Shown here piece after piece: positions 15,221-23,648 of a stretch of 42,306 bases of DNA. The translations under genes and the position numbers were made by a program. The DNA is taken from assembly GCA_045536425.1 (NCBI GenBank), contig JAZSNN010000005.1, positions 1 through 42,306 of the forward strand, given 5' to 3'. The first letter of the stretch is position 1; the number at the start of each line of letters is the position of its first letter. Source of the stretch: UBA11540 sp045536425. Its GTDB lineage: Bacteria > Bacillota > Clostridia > Oscillospirales > Ruminococcaceae. The notes below the pieces were generated by a model that had not been told where the DNA came from, made no database searches, and worked only from the letters and a program-made list of their open reading frames with translations.

Positions 15221-16153
15221 CTATATTTCAAGATTTTTTGTCACAGGTTGTTCAAGTACAAGGTTCATACACTCTACAGCGGCACCCGAAGCACCTTTAC
15301 CGAGATTGTCAAATCTCGCAACGAGCAGTATTCTGTCCTCGTTTCCGCAGACCGAAATCTGCATTGTATCGTTTTTGGAAAACGCTCCTGCGGAGATAAA
15401 GCCTCCCTCGTCAGCCCCTTCAACGTATTTTACCATAGGTCCTTGATACTTTTCTTTGTATACGTTTTTTATATCAGAAACGGTTTTGCCGTTTTGAAGC
15501 TGTGTGCAAAAAAGAGGAATTGTGACCTCCATTCCGCTGTAAAAGTCCGCCACTATCGGACAGAAAACAGGTGCTTTTTCGAGTCCTGTAATTGCGGTCA
15601 TCTCAGGAAGATGCTTGTGGGTCTGTCCCAAAGCATACTGCCTTGGAGCGTCTAAAAGACTGTCTCTATCCTCAGATTCATATTCGGCAATCATCTTATT
15701 GCCTCCGCCGCTATAACCCGTAAGGGAAAAGGCGGTCAACTCGGCAGTTTTAGGAAGTATTCCTGCTTCTATAAGCGGGAAAACAAGCGCTACAAATCCA
15801 CTCGCGTGGCAACCCGGAACTGCTATGCGTTTCGAAGTTTTTACCTTTTGCTCAAACCCCTTGCTAAGTTCAGGGAAGCCATATGCCCAATCGGGTAGAG
15901 TTCTATGCGCTGTGGAAGCGTCGATTATAACCGTGTTGGGATTATCGACCAACGAAACCGCTTCTCTTGCGGCATCGTCGGGCAGACAAAGAAACGCAAC
16001 GTCTGCACTATTGAGGGCTTGTCTACGTGCCTCACGGTCTTTTCTCTGCTCCTCGGGCAACGTGATGAGTTCTATGTCCTCCCTGCCCGAAAGTCTTTCG
16101 TATATTCTAAGGCCTGTTGTACCTGCCTTGCCGTCGATGAACACTTTTTTCAT
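15221..16153 (-). CDS. argC: N-acetyl-gamma-glutamyl-phosphate reductase, short type
   Basis: 310 residues. It reduces N-acetylglutamyl phosphate with NADPH. The N-terminus FIDGKAGTTGLRIYERL is the nucleotide-binding loop typical of the shorter, type 2 ArgC proteins, and VPGCHASGF holds the catalytic C115. The type 2 form is less common in Firmicutes than the longer type 1. AGAGG precedes the ATG. It is the first gene of the operon argC-argJ-argB-argD-argF, only 43 bases after the -10 element of the arg promoter. Confidence 0.93.
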   Translation of the reverse strand: MKKVFIDGKAGTTGLRIYERLSGREDIELITLPEEQRKDREARRQALNSADVAFLCLPDDAAREAVSLVDNPNTVIIDASTAHRTLPDWAYGFPELSKGFEQKVKTSKRIAVPGCHASGFVALVFPLIEAGILPKTAELTAFSLTGYSGGGNKMIAEYESEDRDSLLDAPRQYALGQTHKHLPEMTAITGLEKAPVFCPIVADFYSGMEVTIPLFCTQLQNGKTVSDIKNVYKEKYQGPMVKYVEGADEGGFISAGAFSKNDTMQISVCGNEDRILLVARFDNLGKGASGAAVECMNLVLEQPVTKNLEI

Positions 16154-16162
16154 ATCTAAACC

Positions 16163-16180
16163 TCTGAATAAATTTGCGAT
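16163..16180. promoter_or_regulatory. half ARG box in the argC leader
   Basis: TCTGAATAAAT matches the left half and centre of the ARG box consensus, while the right half is poor. ArgR hexamers usually bind paired boxes, so this weak copy, 45 bases from the full one, may act as the second site. Confidence 0.45.
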
Positions 16181-16195
16181 TTTAGTGTTGTATAA

Positions 16196-16224
16196 ATATT
16201 AGCATATTGTGAATAAATATTCAA
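16196..16224 (-). promoter_or_regulatory. promoter of the arginine operon
   Basis: On the minus strand TTGAAT (16224-16219) and TAATAT (16201-16196) are 17 bases apart, and TGC stands directly before the -10. The -35 lies inside the ARG box. Confidence 0.8.
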
Positions 16225-16225
16225 T
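16208..16225. promoter_or_regulatory. full-consensus ARG box (ArgR/AhrC operator)
   Basis: The 18 bases fit TNTGAATWWWWATTCANW at every position, with TGAATA and TATTCA as perfect arms. The site covers the -35 element of the arg promoter, so the arginine repressor would block RNA polymerase when arginine is plentiful. No argR gene lies in the window. Confidence 0.88.
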
Positions 16226-16325
16226 AGTAAATGCGGTTTTATGCACAAATTCATTAAAAGAACCGAAACGGGCGGTGTATATTAATAGTTTTTGTGCAAA
16301 ATACAAACACCCTTTAAAACAGGAT

Positions 16326-16360
16326 ATGACTACGGAGAGTTTTCTCCGCAGTCATCTTTT
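16326..16360. terminator. terminator after the metallophosphoesterase gene
   Basis: A 13-bp stem with one mismatch (16326-16338 with 16343-16355) stands 12 bases after the minus-strand stop codon. The T-run is better on the plus strand (CTTTTGATTTT) than on the minus strand (CCTGTTTTAAA). The stretch 16226-16325 holds nothing else that I can see. Confidence 0.65.
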
Positions 16361-16367
16361 GATTTTA

Positions 16368-17051
16368 TCACTTTCGTTTCTTTTTCGGCGTTTCATATAC
16401 GGGCAGAACATCCTCGTATACCGCCTTGAAAAGACGCGTTACCGCCTTATCCTTGTGGTATCTGCCAAAGTACCAGCATTTGAAGTTTGCGAGCTTGTAA
16501 ATCTCCTCAAAATAGGTATTCAGTCCATTGTGATTTGCTTCACCGATATAGGTTTTTGCACTTATGGGTGCGTCGTAGGTGACAATATAATCAACCTGAT
16601 TATCAACAGAGCTAAGGCTTTCAACTCCGTTTTTTGTTTCTTCGGCAGTTGGGAGCGAGCCTGCATTGCTGCTGATGATATCGGTTATTATATTATAGCT
16701 CTCGCTGAGTCCCGAACCGAAAGCAAAGATTTTCTTGTCCTCGATGGTATAAACGTTTCCGCGAAGAAGCATATACACCCTTTCGTTTATTCGACGAGCT
16801 TTTGAACCTGCAAAATCGCAGATTTCGTATTTCTCCAGAAGCTCTACCTTGTCGTGTGCTCCATCGACAAAAAGGATGTTATACTTTCTTTTGGAAAGCC
16901 ATTTGAGAGCCTTTTCTTCCCTTTTGTCCTCGTCGTACACAAAGCCAAAATCTCCACAGACAATGAGGGTGTCATCCTTTTTTAGACGTTTGATTTTTCT
17001 TTGTTTGAACCTTTTGAGGTCTCCGTGAAGGTCGCCCGTTATGTAAATCAT
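16368..17051 (-). CDS. metallophosphoesterase with an altered metal-site motif
   Basis: 227 residues of the calcineurin-like phosphoesterase family. GDLHGD (6-11) and CGDFGF (about 32-37) are the first two metal motifs. The usual GNH[DE] is here DGAHD, and the last motif is FGRYHKD rather than GHTH; as I recall, related Firmicutes proteins carry similar changes. The position where those relatives have a THEPP- or THDAP-like motif reads TYDAP, so a likely metal ligand His is Tyr here. It begins inside the end of the Fe-S gene (ATGA overlap) and is the last gene of a minus-strand group. Substrate unknown. Confidence 0.8.
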   Translation of the reverse strand: MIYITGDLHGDLKRFKQRKIKRLKKDDTLIVCGDFGFVYDEDKREEKALKWLSKRKYNILFVDGAHDKVELLEKYEICDFAGSKARRINERVYMLLRGNVYTIEDKKIFAFGSGLSESYNIITDIISSNAGSLPTAEETKNGVESLSSVDNQVDYIVTYDAPISAKTYIGEANHNGLNTYFEEIYKLANFKCWYFGRYHKDKAVTRLFKAVYEDVLPVYETPKKKRK

Positions 17052-17722
17052 TTGTCGTTCCTCATTTTTCTAATACATCTATTGATGCAGATTCCGCAGA
17101 CAGCGCCTCTGCCTATATGTTGAAAGTTTTTCTTCATATACTCGCTACAAGCGCGAGGGTCAAACATCTCCTCGCGTGGTATGCCCTCGTGCCATTTAGT
17201 TCCTTTTATCGCCATAGCGGGACACGCTTTTACACAGAGGTCACAGCCGATGCACATATCAAGCGGTTGTTGCTTTTCTATACCGAAATCGCAGTCGGTA
17301 AACAGTGTGCCAAGTCTTACTGCAGCGCCAAACTCTCTATGAATAAACAGCGAGTTTTTTCCGATTCCGCCAAGTCCGCAGCTCGTTGCCGCTTTTTTGT
17401 GAGAATATCTGCCCTCGTAGTTATTCCCATCTTTATTTATGCTTTGCGAGGCGGCAATGGGAATATATCTATACCCGTGTTTTTGCAAAACAAGCCCTAT
17501 TTCGAGAACAGCACGGTCAATAAAGGCATTTACTGTGCGATAGTGATGAAAATAGCTATGGGTGGGTTCTCTATCAATCTCGTCGATTATCGCTTCGGAG
17601 AGTCGGACGACTATCGAAACCACGTTGTTAAGTCCGTTCACGCCGTCATCAACTCGACAGAAACCGATGTCGCTTACACCAATGCGGTCGGCTGTATTTT
17701 TAATTTCCTGCAAGATGTCCAT
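17048..17722 (-). CDS. small protein with a double [4Fe-4S] domain, related to epoxyqueuosine reductase
   Basis: 224 residues. The C-terminal half carries CIGCDLCVKACP and then CGICINRC, a double [4Fe-4S] ferredoxin-like pattern. SCGLGGIGKNSLFIHREFG resembles the GxGxIGKN region of QueG, the epoxyqueuosine reductase of tRNA modification. At 224 residues it is much shorter than QueG (about 350-380 residues), and the HEAT-like tRNA-binding part is absent. I therefore call it QueG-related, not QueG. It starts three bases after the amidase stop and overlaps the phosphoesterase gene, so these three genes form one transcript. Confidence 0.75.
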   Translation of the reverse strand: MDILQEIKNTADRIGVSDIGFCRVDDGVNGLNNVVSIVVRLSEAIIDEIDREPTHSYFHHYRTVNAFIDRAVLEIGLVLQKHGYRYIPIAASQSINKDGNNYEGRYSHKKAATSCGLGGIGKNSLFIHREFGAAVRLGTLFTDCDFGIEKQQPLDMCIGCDLCVKACPAMAIKGTKWHEGIPREEMFDPRACSEYMKKNFQHIGRGAVCGICINRCIRKMRNDK

Positions 17723-17725
17723 AGT

Positions 17726-20545
17726 TTAATACTCTTTCAAGGTTTTTATAATTGCATCTACAATTGCCTGCGCTTCTTTTTCAATTGTTTCGGGTTTAAC
17801 TAGGTCAGAATATTCGGTGGGGTTGGGCATAAAGCCAATCTCTATGAGCACCGAAGGAGCATAGTAGAGCCTTGTAACTCGGTAGTCGGCGTATATCGCG
17901 CCTTTTCCACGCACCGCTCTGCCTGTGTACTCGGCAAGATAATCCACGATATTCTGTGCAAAATTCTTTGAATTTATCTCCGAATGATAGAAAACCTCAA
18001 TGCCGTTTGGCTTTGACATATCGGCGTTTACATTCACACTGTTGTGATGCACCGAAAGGAAGATATCAGGCTTTATCGCATCAGAAAATCCGAGTCTACC
18101 CTCGAAATCCACCTTTATATCAGTAGTGCGCGTAGTGTAAACGGTAGCACCGAGCTCCTTTAGTTTATCAACTACCTTTTCGGAAATCGCCATATTGAGA
18201 TCCTTTTCGGTAGGGCCATACATTCCTGCAACGCCCCACGCACCCGTATCGGCGTCGCCGTGACCTGGGTCGACCATAATGGTTACGTCCTTGAGCGGAG
18301 TTTCCTTGCTGTCGCTGAGGGTTGGGGGATATTTGAGCGTTATGTTGGTATCGTCACCGTCGTAGCTAATGTGATATCCCCACAGAGCCTTTTCCTTGCT
18401 CTGTTCAAAGGTGTACACCACGCAATCATCCTTCTGCGTTATTGTGCAGGAGGAAAGAACCTTACTTTTGGAAAGGTCTATATCAGCCGCCGAAGTGACG
18501 TTATATATAGTGACTACAAGCTTTTCTTCGGTCATTGTGGCTGTGAAAGCGGAGCGTTTTGAGGTATCTAGAATTATCTTTTCATAGCCATCGTAGAGTT
18601 TCAATTTGGTGTCGGAAATTTCGTTGGAAAGTCTATTTTTTCCTGCAACAGGGTCGACGCTGGATTTTGGAATATATCCGCCCATAGGAAGAGTGAAGAA
18701 GTTACCCGAGCTTCCGGTGATATATTCCACAGTGCCCGTATACATATATCCCGTAACGTCGCTGTTGGAATCGGCTTTTTTATAAACCGTTCCCAGCCCG
18801 AGAGGCTCTATGACCTTTATCGCCGGTTTTGCATTTTCTCCAACGTAGAAAAGACTTGCCGAGGAAGTGTATTCCTTTGTGTTATCGTTGTAAATCAGCG
18901 TATATTTAACCTTGCCGATATTGACGACCTCGTCATCAGGGGAATCGTTTTTCGCGGTAACCTTTGCAGAGAATTTAACAGGCATTCCGCCCTTTGCGTC
19001 CTGTGTCTGATTTAGAACTATCTTCTCGCCAAAAACCTCTGCGGTGACCTTTGCGCCCGATGGACCCGTACAGCTTATGGTAACCTCTTTTCCCGCATAT
19101 ACGAAATCGTCATAGCTCGGAAATCTGCTACTGAGAGAGTTGACCTTTGAGGTTGTTGCAGGTGCTTCTCGTGTGACTGTAACGGTTTTGGAATTATCAC
19201 CTTGTGTAAATGTAAAGGTGTTTTTGCCGACTTTTAGTTCCACAAATGCACCGAACACTCCTGCATTTCCCACGCTTTCGAGCTTCTTGCCGTTCATATA
19301 AACAGGTTCGTCGGGGTCACAGATGCCCGTTATAAAATAGGTTTCATAGGACACGGTTGCGGATTTTTCGGGTCGGGTGGTCTTAAAGCCGCTCTTTATC
19401 TTTAGATCGGTGGACATATCGTAGATAGTGTCGAGAGCGTACAAAGGCTCTATTACAGACATTATCTCGTTTTTCTCGTCGCTCAGAGAGCTGTAGCTAT
19501 TGAGTATATGTCCGTCAAATTCGAGGTTTCGGTTTATCTGTATTTGGTTTACTATCTCGTATTTCTTTTCAAAGCTTTCTCCCACCAAATCGGGCATATT
19601 GATGGTGTAAATTTTCACATCTTTGGGAAGATTTTTCTCCCACCACTCTGCAATAACACGATAGTTCATATCGTCGTTTGTGATAGCATATTGCATTTTT
19701 GGTGCGATAAAATCGAGCTCTACGTTTTCAAGCCAGGAAAGAGTGTCTGCAAAGTTGTCGTAATAGGACTCCTCCCCATAGGTGAGGGTTCCTCTGGAGT
19801 CGAAGTTCTTGGAAGCCCACACAGCCTGTGCGGTGGTGCCAAAGTCGATATTTTCGTCGCCCGTTTTTGCCGCCTTTGACATAGCGCTGAGCAAAGCCTC
19901 AACCGACGCTCTGCGGTAGTCATCGGGAGAATCGAGTTCCTTTGTCAACCATTCGTCATCGGGGTTTGAGTTTGCATACCAAAAGCCGTCGACCATTATT
20001 CCGTCAACGTTATAGGTTTTGGAAAGCTCTTCTATGTATGAGGTTATCATCTTCTGCACCGAAGGAGCACCTATATTCCAATAGCTATCCTCGATTATCC
20101 AAGGCGAAAATCTTTTCACGGGGTCAAATTCGGCGGGTTCATAGCCGTCTATATGCGTTTTCCCTATATCAGCAACAACGTATACCGAAACGGAATTTTT
20201 GTGGGCGGTATCTAGAAAATACTGCATCAAATCAAAGTCTTCGACTCCCGAAAGTGCACAAGCGACATTTGGGAGATATTTTGAATCGTATATCGCACCC
20301 GCAGAGCTGACACCTTTGAGAAAGATGGCAGAAAAACCGTTGTCCGTTGCAAAAGCCACGACCTCTTTGACAGCATTTTTCAGAGCGGTTTTGCTATTAT
20401 CCTTGAGCATAATCATAGACTCTGCGTCAAACATATCGTAATATAGCGCCCTAAACTCCTTTTGTTCCTCCTTTGCAGAAGCAGGAGCGACACTTGCAGT
20501 CATTATGATCAAAGCTGTCAAAACAATTGCAAAAAACCTTTTCAT
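17726..20545 (-). CDS. secreted fusion of a GHL10-like domain and an N-acetylmuramoyl-L-alanine amidase
   Basis: 939 residues. A signal peptide ends at about 24 (APASA). Residues 30-370 resemble the GHL10/DUF187 barrel (FRALYYDMFDAES, YNVDGIMVDGFWY, LDFIAPKMQYAI), thought to be a glycosidase. The middle 370-740 looks beta-rich, with Ig-like stretches. The last 185 residues are an amidase_3 domain: H762 in DPGHG, E780 in TEKD and H833 in SVHHNS bind zinc, and E903 in IEIGFM is the catalytic Glu. The enzyme should act on peptidoglycan outside the cell, cutting the peptide from muramic acid, perhaps also the glycan. The first of three close genes. A TGTTATAAT element stands upstream. Confidence 0.88.
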   Translation of the reverse strand: MKRFFAIVLTALIIMTASVAPASAKEEQKEFRALYYDMFDAESMIMLKDNSKTALKNAVKEVVAFATDNGFSAIFLKGVSSAGAIYDSKYLPNVACALSGVEDFDLMQYFLDTAHKNSVSVYVVADIGKTHIDGYEPAEFDPVKRFSPWIIEDSYWNIGAPSVQKMITSYIEELSKTYNVDGIMVDGFWYANSNPDDEWLTKELDSPDDYRRASVEALLSAMSKAAKTGDENIDFGTTAQAVWASKNFDSRGTLTYGEESYYDNFADTLSWLENVELDFIAPKMQYAITNDDMNYRVIAEWWEKNLPKDVKIYTINMPDLVGESFEKKYEIVNQIQINRNLEFDGHILNSYSSLSDEKNEIMSVIEPLYALDTIYDMSTDLKIKSGFKTTRPEKSATVSYETYFITGICDPDEPVYMNGKKLESVGNAGVFGAFVELKVGKNTFTFTQGDNSKTVTVTREAPATTSKVNSLSSRFPSYDDFVYAGKEVTISCTGPSGAKVTAEVFGEKIVLNQTQDAKGGMPVKFSAKVTAKNDSPDDEVVNIGKVKYTLIYNDNTKEYTSSASLFYVGENAKPAIKVIEPLGLGTVYKKADSNSDVTGYMYTGTVEYITGSSGNFFTLPMGGYIPKSSVDPVAGKNRLSNEISDTKLKLYDGYEKIILDTSKRSAFTATMTEEKLVVTIYNVTSAADIDLSKSKVLSSCTITQKDDCVVYTFEQSKEKALWGYHISYDGDDTNITLKYPPTLSDSKETPLKDVTIMVDPGHGDADTGAWGVAGMYGPTEKDLNMAISEKVVDKLKELGATVYTTRTTDIKVDFEGRLGFSDAIKPDIFLSVHHNSVNVNADMSKPNGIEVFYHSEINSKNFAQNIVDYLAEYTGRAVRGKGAIYADYRVTRLYYAPSVLIEIGFMPNPTEYSDLVKPETIEKEAQAIVDAIIKTLKEY

Positions 20546-20592
20546 CTGTTTCCTCTCTTTCGAAAAATGTCTGTGGGTTTATACATAGAGTC

Positions 20593-20601
20593 ATTATAAC
20601 A
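20593..20601 (-). promoter_or_regulatory. extended -10 promoter of the amidase operon
   Basis: On the minus strand TGTTATAAT is an extended -10 element, about 50 bases before the amidase start and 18 bases after the flippase stop. No good -35 is present. Confidence 0.5.
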
Positions 20602-20618
20602 TATTTGGCGCCACAATT

Positions 20619-22169
20619 CTACACATTTGTGCATTTTTTGCTCTCTTTTTTGAATATTTTTTTAAACCATTTCACATCATCCTTTGACAAGCCTTTCACA
20701 ACTACCAATACCATCAGATAAACCGCTATCTGCAGTGCTATTGCAACAACCAACGACACCATACCGGAAATTGGAACGAGCGCACATATCGTGCAGGACA
20801 CAACAGCGGCGACTATAGGTTTTATAAAGCAGTTGCAGACATTGATTTTGAATCTTGTTATCTTTACAAGTCTTCCGAGGCTGAGGATAAAGTTTAGAAT
20901 TTCGCTGGTACAGATGATAATAACGTACCCTGCAATACCTGTGACAGGTAGCAAAAAGGTGACGAGTACAAGGCTTACAGCGGCATCAATAATATTATAT
21001 TTCATCGAGCTCAGCTGTTCGTTTAGTCCCTTTAGTATGCAATCCACACAGTTGTCCACATACATTATCGGAACTATCGGTGCCATAAGCTTTATGTAAA
21101 TTACGGTGTTCGGGTCTTCGCTCATAGAGGCGCTTATCGGCTCGGCAAAGTTGTAGAGCACAGCCGCCACACAGATTGAAAACATAAGGTTTATGGTGAG
21201 CATTCGACCTATTATATAGTATATACTTCGATTTCCGATAACCCTCCCGTCACGCGCGCGGTATTCAGCAAGTTCGGGAATGATAAGCCCCGAGAACGAC
21301 GATATAAATGCAGACGGAAAAAGCAATATCGGAAGCACCACTCCGTGCATCATTCCGAAAAACGAAACCGATGCAGATTGTGACAGACCCGATTTCTGCA
21401 ATCGCAAAGGTACCAAGAGATTTTTCAGCGTCAAAAGTCCCGAACGAAGATAGGAACTGAGCGCGATGGGAAGTGCTATTGACAGCATCTTTTTCGACAA
21501 TCCCTTTGAATAAGCTTTCTCTTTTTTATATCTTTTGCTGTCCAGACGATACAAGACAAACGAGCTGAGAAAACTCATAAGCTCCGCTATAACTCCGGAA
21601 ACGCCTATTGCAAGACAGATGTACATCATATTCGACCCACGTATAAGCGAAAGAGCCACAATCGTTATCACAATTCGCAAGAGCTGTTCGAAAATCTGCA
21701 CAGCCGAATTTTTTGCCACTCTGCGCACTGCGGTAAAGTAGCCACCAAACACCGAAGCAACCGACAAAAACGGTAGTCCTATTGCCATAGCTTGCATTGG
21801 TATTATTGTATCGGGGTTTGAAAGCACTCTTTCCCCTATCGGCTTTGCAAGAAAAAACAGACCCACTCCCGCAATCATTGAAAAGGTCAAAGCATAGGCT
21901 ATACATCTTTTCACAGATTTTTTTATTCCGCCAAGATTTGAGCTTCCCATCTCCTCTGATATAAGGCGCGTGGCAGCAAAGCTTATTCCCGATGTTGCAA
22001 GTGTTGTTGCAAAGGAATAGACCGACATTATAAGCTGATATGTTCCCATTGCCTCTGCGCCTATTCTGTTTGAGATATAAACCGAAAACCAAACGCCTAT
22101 CGAACTCATCACAAGCGAGGTGGCGGTCATTATAATTCCGTTGACAAAAAATCTTCTTAATCTCGTCAT
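20619..22169 (-). CDS. polysaccharide/lipid II flippase of the MOP superfamily, SpoVB-like
   Basis: 516 residues with about 14 membrane helices. The opening TRLRRFFVNGIIMTATSLVMSSIGVWFSVYI and the stretch LISEEMGSSN fit the SpoVB/MurJ/oligosaccharide flippase branch of the MOP superfamily. Such proteins move lipid-linked sugars or cell-wall precursors across the membrane; SpoVB acts in spore cortex formation. It stands next to a cell-wall amidase, which fits a wall or spore role. AGAGAGG precedes the ATG. It is divergent from the pyr operon, about 70 bases from that promoter. Which of the flippase types it is cannot be settled by eye. Confidence 0.85.
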   Translation of the reverse strand: MTRLRRFFVNGIIMTATSLVMSSIGVWFSVYISNRIGAEAMGTYQLIMSVYSFATTLATSGISFAATRLISEEMGSSNLGGIKKSVKRCIAYALTFSMIAGVGLFFLAKPIGERVLSNPDTIIPMQAMAIGLPFLSVASVFGGYFTAVRRVAKNSAVQIFEQLLRIVITIVALSLIRGSNMMYICLAIGVSGVIAELMSFLSSFVLYRLDSKRYKKEKAYSKGLSKKMLSIALPIALSSYLRSGLLTLKNLLVPLRLQKSGLSQSASVSFFGMMHGVVLPILLFPSAFISSFSGLIIPELAEYRARDGRVIGNRSIYYIIGRMLTINLMFSICVAAVLYNFAEPISASMSEDPNTVIYIKLMAPIVPIMYVDNCVDCILKGLNEQLSSMKYNIIDAAVSLVLVTFLLPVTGIAGYVIIICTSEILNFILSLGRLVKITRFKINVCNCFIKPIVAAVVSCTICALVPISGMVSLVVAIALQIAVYLMVLVVVKGLSKDDVKWFKKIFKKESKKCTNV

Positions 22170-22235
22170 TTCAAAACCTCTCTTTTCGTATATAAAATTC
22201 TATGAAAAAAGAGGGCAGAAAATGATGAAATATTA

Positions 22236-22264
22236 TTGACAAGCTGATGCTTTTGTGGTATATT
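22236..22264 (+). promoter_or_regulatory. sigma-A promoter of the pyrimidine operon
   Basis: TTGACA (22236-22241) and TATATT (22259-22264) are exactly 17 bases apart. The expected transcript starts near 22271, just before the PyrR hairpin. Confidence 0.9.
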
Positions 22265-22274
22265 ATTTTGAAAG

Positions 22275-22385
22275 AAATCTTTAAGGACGATACAGAGATA
22301 TCGGCAAGATTTGCATAAGTGGTTACAGCACGACCGTGCTGTATTGTTTTGCATATCAGTCTTGCCGTTTGGGCAAGACTTTTTT
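22275..22385 (+). promoter_or_regulatory. PyrR-type transcription attenuator in the pyr leader
   Basis: The binding hairpin has a lower stem AAATCTT/AAGATTT (22275-22281, 22306-22312), an internal bulge, an upper stem CGATA/TATCG (22288-22292, 22299-22303) and the loop CAGAGA (22293-22298), the hexaloop of known PyrR sites. CGGCAAGA (22302-22309), part of that hairpin, can instead pair with TCTTGCCG (22360-22367), the left arm of the terminator AGTCTTGCC/GGCAAGACT (22358-22366, 22372-22380), which is followed by T5. This gives mutually exclusive antiterminator and terminator forms. A further 8-bp hairpin (22324-22343) sits between. With UMP or UTP bound, PyrR would favour termination. pyrR itself is not in the window. 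Confidence 0.85.
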
Positions 22386-22406
22386 ACTATAGAAAGGGAG
22401 CTTACA

Positions 22407-23615
22407 ATGGCAGAGCTTATCAAAGCACAAATTTATAAAACCTCTTGTAATCCCGCTTTTGTCGGTGCCGTTTCGGAATTTTTGTCTCTTGAAGAAAATC
22501 GTTCTTTCAATTCACCTGAATATTTTGTTTTTCCCGGATTTTGTGATGTGCATGTGCATTTTCGCGATCCGGGTTTTGTTTATAAAGAAGACACAAAAAC
22601 AGGAAGCCTTGCAGCAGCACGTGGCGGTTATACCACAGTATGCACAATGCCAAACCTGAAGCCTGTTCCCGACTGCGCAAAAAACCTGCAGTTACAGCTC
22701 GACAGCATCCGCGAAAATGCCGTTATAAACGTTTATCCCTATGCGGCAATAACGGTTGGACAAAAGGGCGAACAGCTTTCCGATATGGACAGTATGGCAA
22801 AGGATGCTATTGCTTTTTCCGATGACGGCAGAGGCGTGCAAAACGATGACCTGATGCGCGAAGCGATGCTGAAAGCAAAATCGCTCGGCAAGATGATAGT
22901 TGCGCACTGTGAGGTGAATTCCCTGTTAAAAGGCGGTTACATCCACGACGGAGCATATGCCAAGGCTCACGGGCACAGAGGCATCTGCTCGGAAAGCGAG
23001 TTTTTACAGATAGCGCGCGACATTGAGCTTGTGAAAGAAACGGGCGTTTCCTATCACGTGTGCCACATCTCCACGAAAGAAAGTGTTGACATCATCAGAA
23101 AAGCAAAGGCAGAGGGTGTTGACATAACCTGTGAAACAGGGCCGCACTATCTCGTGCTTGATGACAGCGATCTGAAGGAAGACGGAAAGTTCAAAATGAA
23201 CCCACCCTTGAGAAGTGCGGAAGACAGACTCGCTTTGATAGAAGGCATAAAAGACGGCACAATAGATATGATAGCTACCGACCACGCGCCACACTCGAAA
23301 GAGGAAAAATCAAAAGGTCTTGAAAACAGTGCGTTTGGTATTGTTGGGCTCGAAACCGCATTTTCCGTAATGTATACCCACCTTGTGAAAACAGGTGTTA
23401 TAACAATTGAGAAGCTCGTTGAGCTTATGGTTGATAATCCGAGAAAGCGTTTTAATATCCCGCTCGGTAACGATTTTTCGATCTGGAAGCTCGACGAAGA
23501 ATACACAGTAAACCCCGATAAATTTGTTTCAAAGGGCAGAGCAACGCCTTTCGAAAACACTAGGCTCTTTGGCAGATGTATCAGAACTGTGTGCGACTCA
23601 AAGGTCGTATATTAA
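22407..23615 (+). CDS. pyrC: dihydroorotase
   Basis: 402 residues. It closes carbamoyl aspartate to dihydroorotate. H49 and H51 in CDVHVHFRDPG bind zinc, and MIATDHAPHSKEEK near 305 carries the catalytic Asp. The length and motifs place it with class I dihydroorotases. AAAGGGAG precedes the ATG at 22407. A longer frame from 22311 would run through the attenuator and is rejected. First gene of the pyr operon, 33 bases before carB. Confidence 0.95.
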   Translation: MAELIKAQIYKTSCNPAFVGAVSEFLSLEENRSFNSPEYFVFPGFCDVHVHFRDPGFVYKEDTKTGSLAAARGGYTTVCTMPNLKPVPDCAKNLQLQLDSIRENAVINVYPYAAITVGQKGEQLSDMDSMAKDAIAFSDDGRGVQNDDLMREAMLKAKSLGKMIVAHCEVNSLLKGGYIHDGAYAKAHGHRGICSESEFLQIARDIELVKETGVSYHVCHISTKESVDIIRKAKAEGVDITCETGPHYLVLDDSDLKEDGKFKMNPPLRSAEDRLALIEGIKDGTIDMIATDHAPHSKEEKSKGLENSAFGIVGLETAFSVMYTHLVKTGVITIEKLVELMVDNPRKRFNIPLGNDFSIWKLDEEYTVNPDKFVSKGRATPFENTRLFGRCIRTVCDSKVVY

Positions 23616-23648
23616 AAGCAAACCGCTCATTTAAGGAGGAAATATAAA

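Noticed and set aside
17048..17722. Full epoxyqueuosine reductase (queG)
   Set aside because: The protein is far too short and lacks the C-terminal tRNA-binding part.
22311..22406. Longer pyrC start giving 32 extra residues
   Set aside because: The extension would translate the antiterminator and terminator of the leader, has no ribosome binding site, and the ATG at 22407 has a good one.
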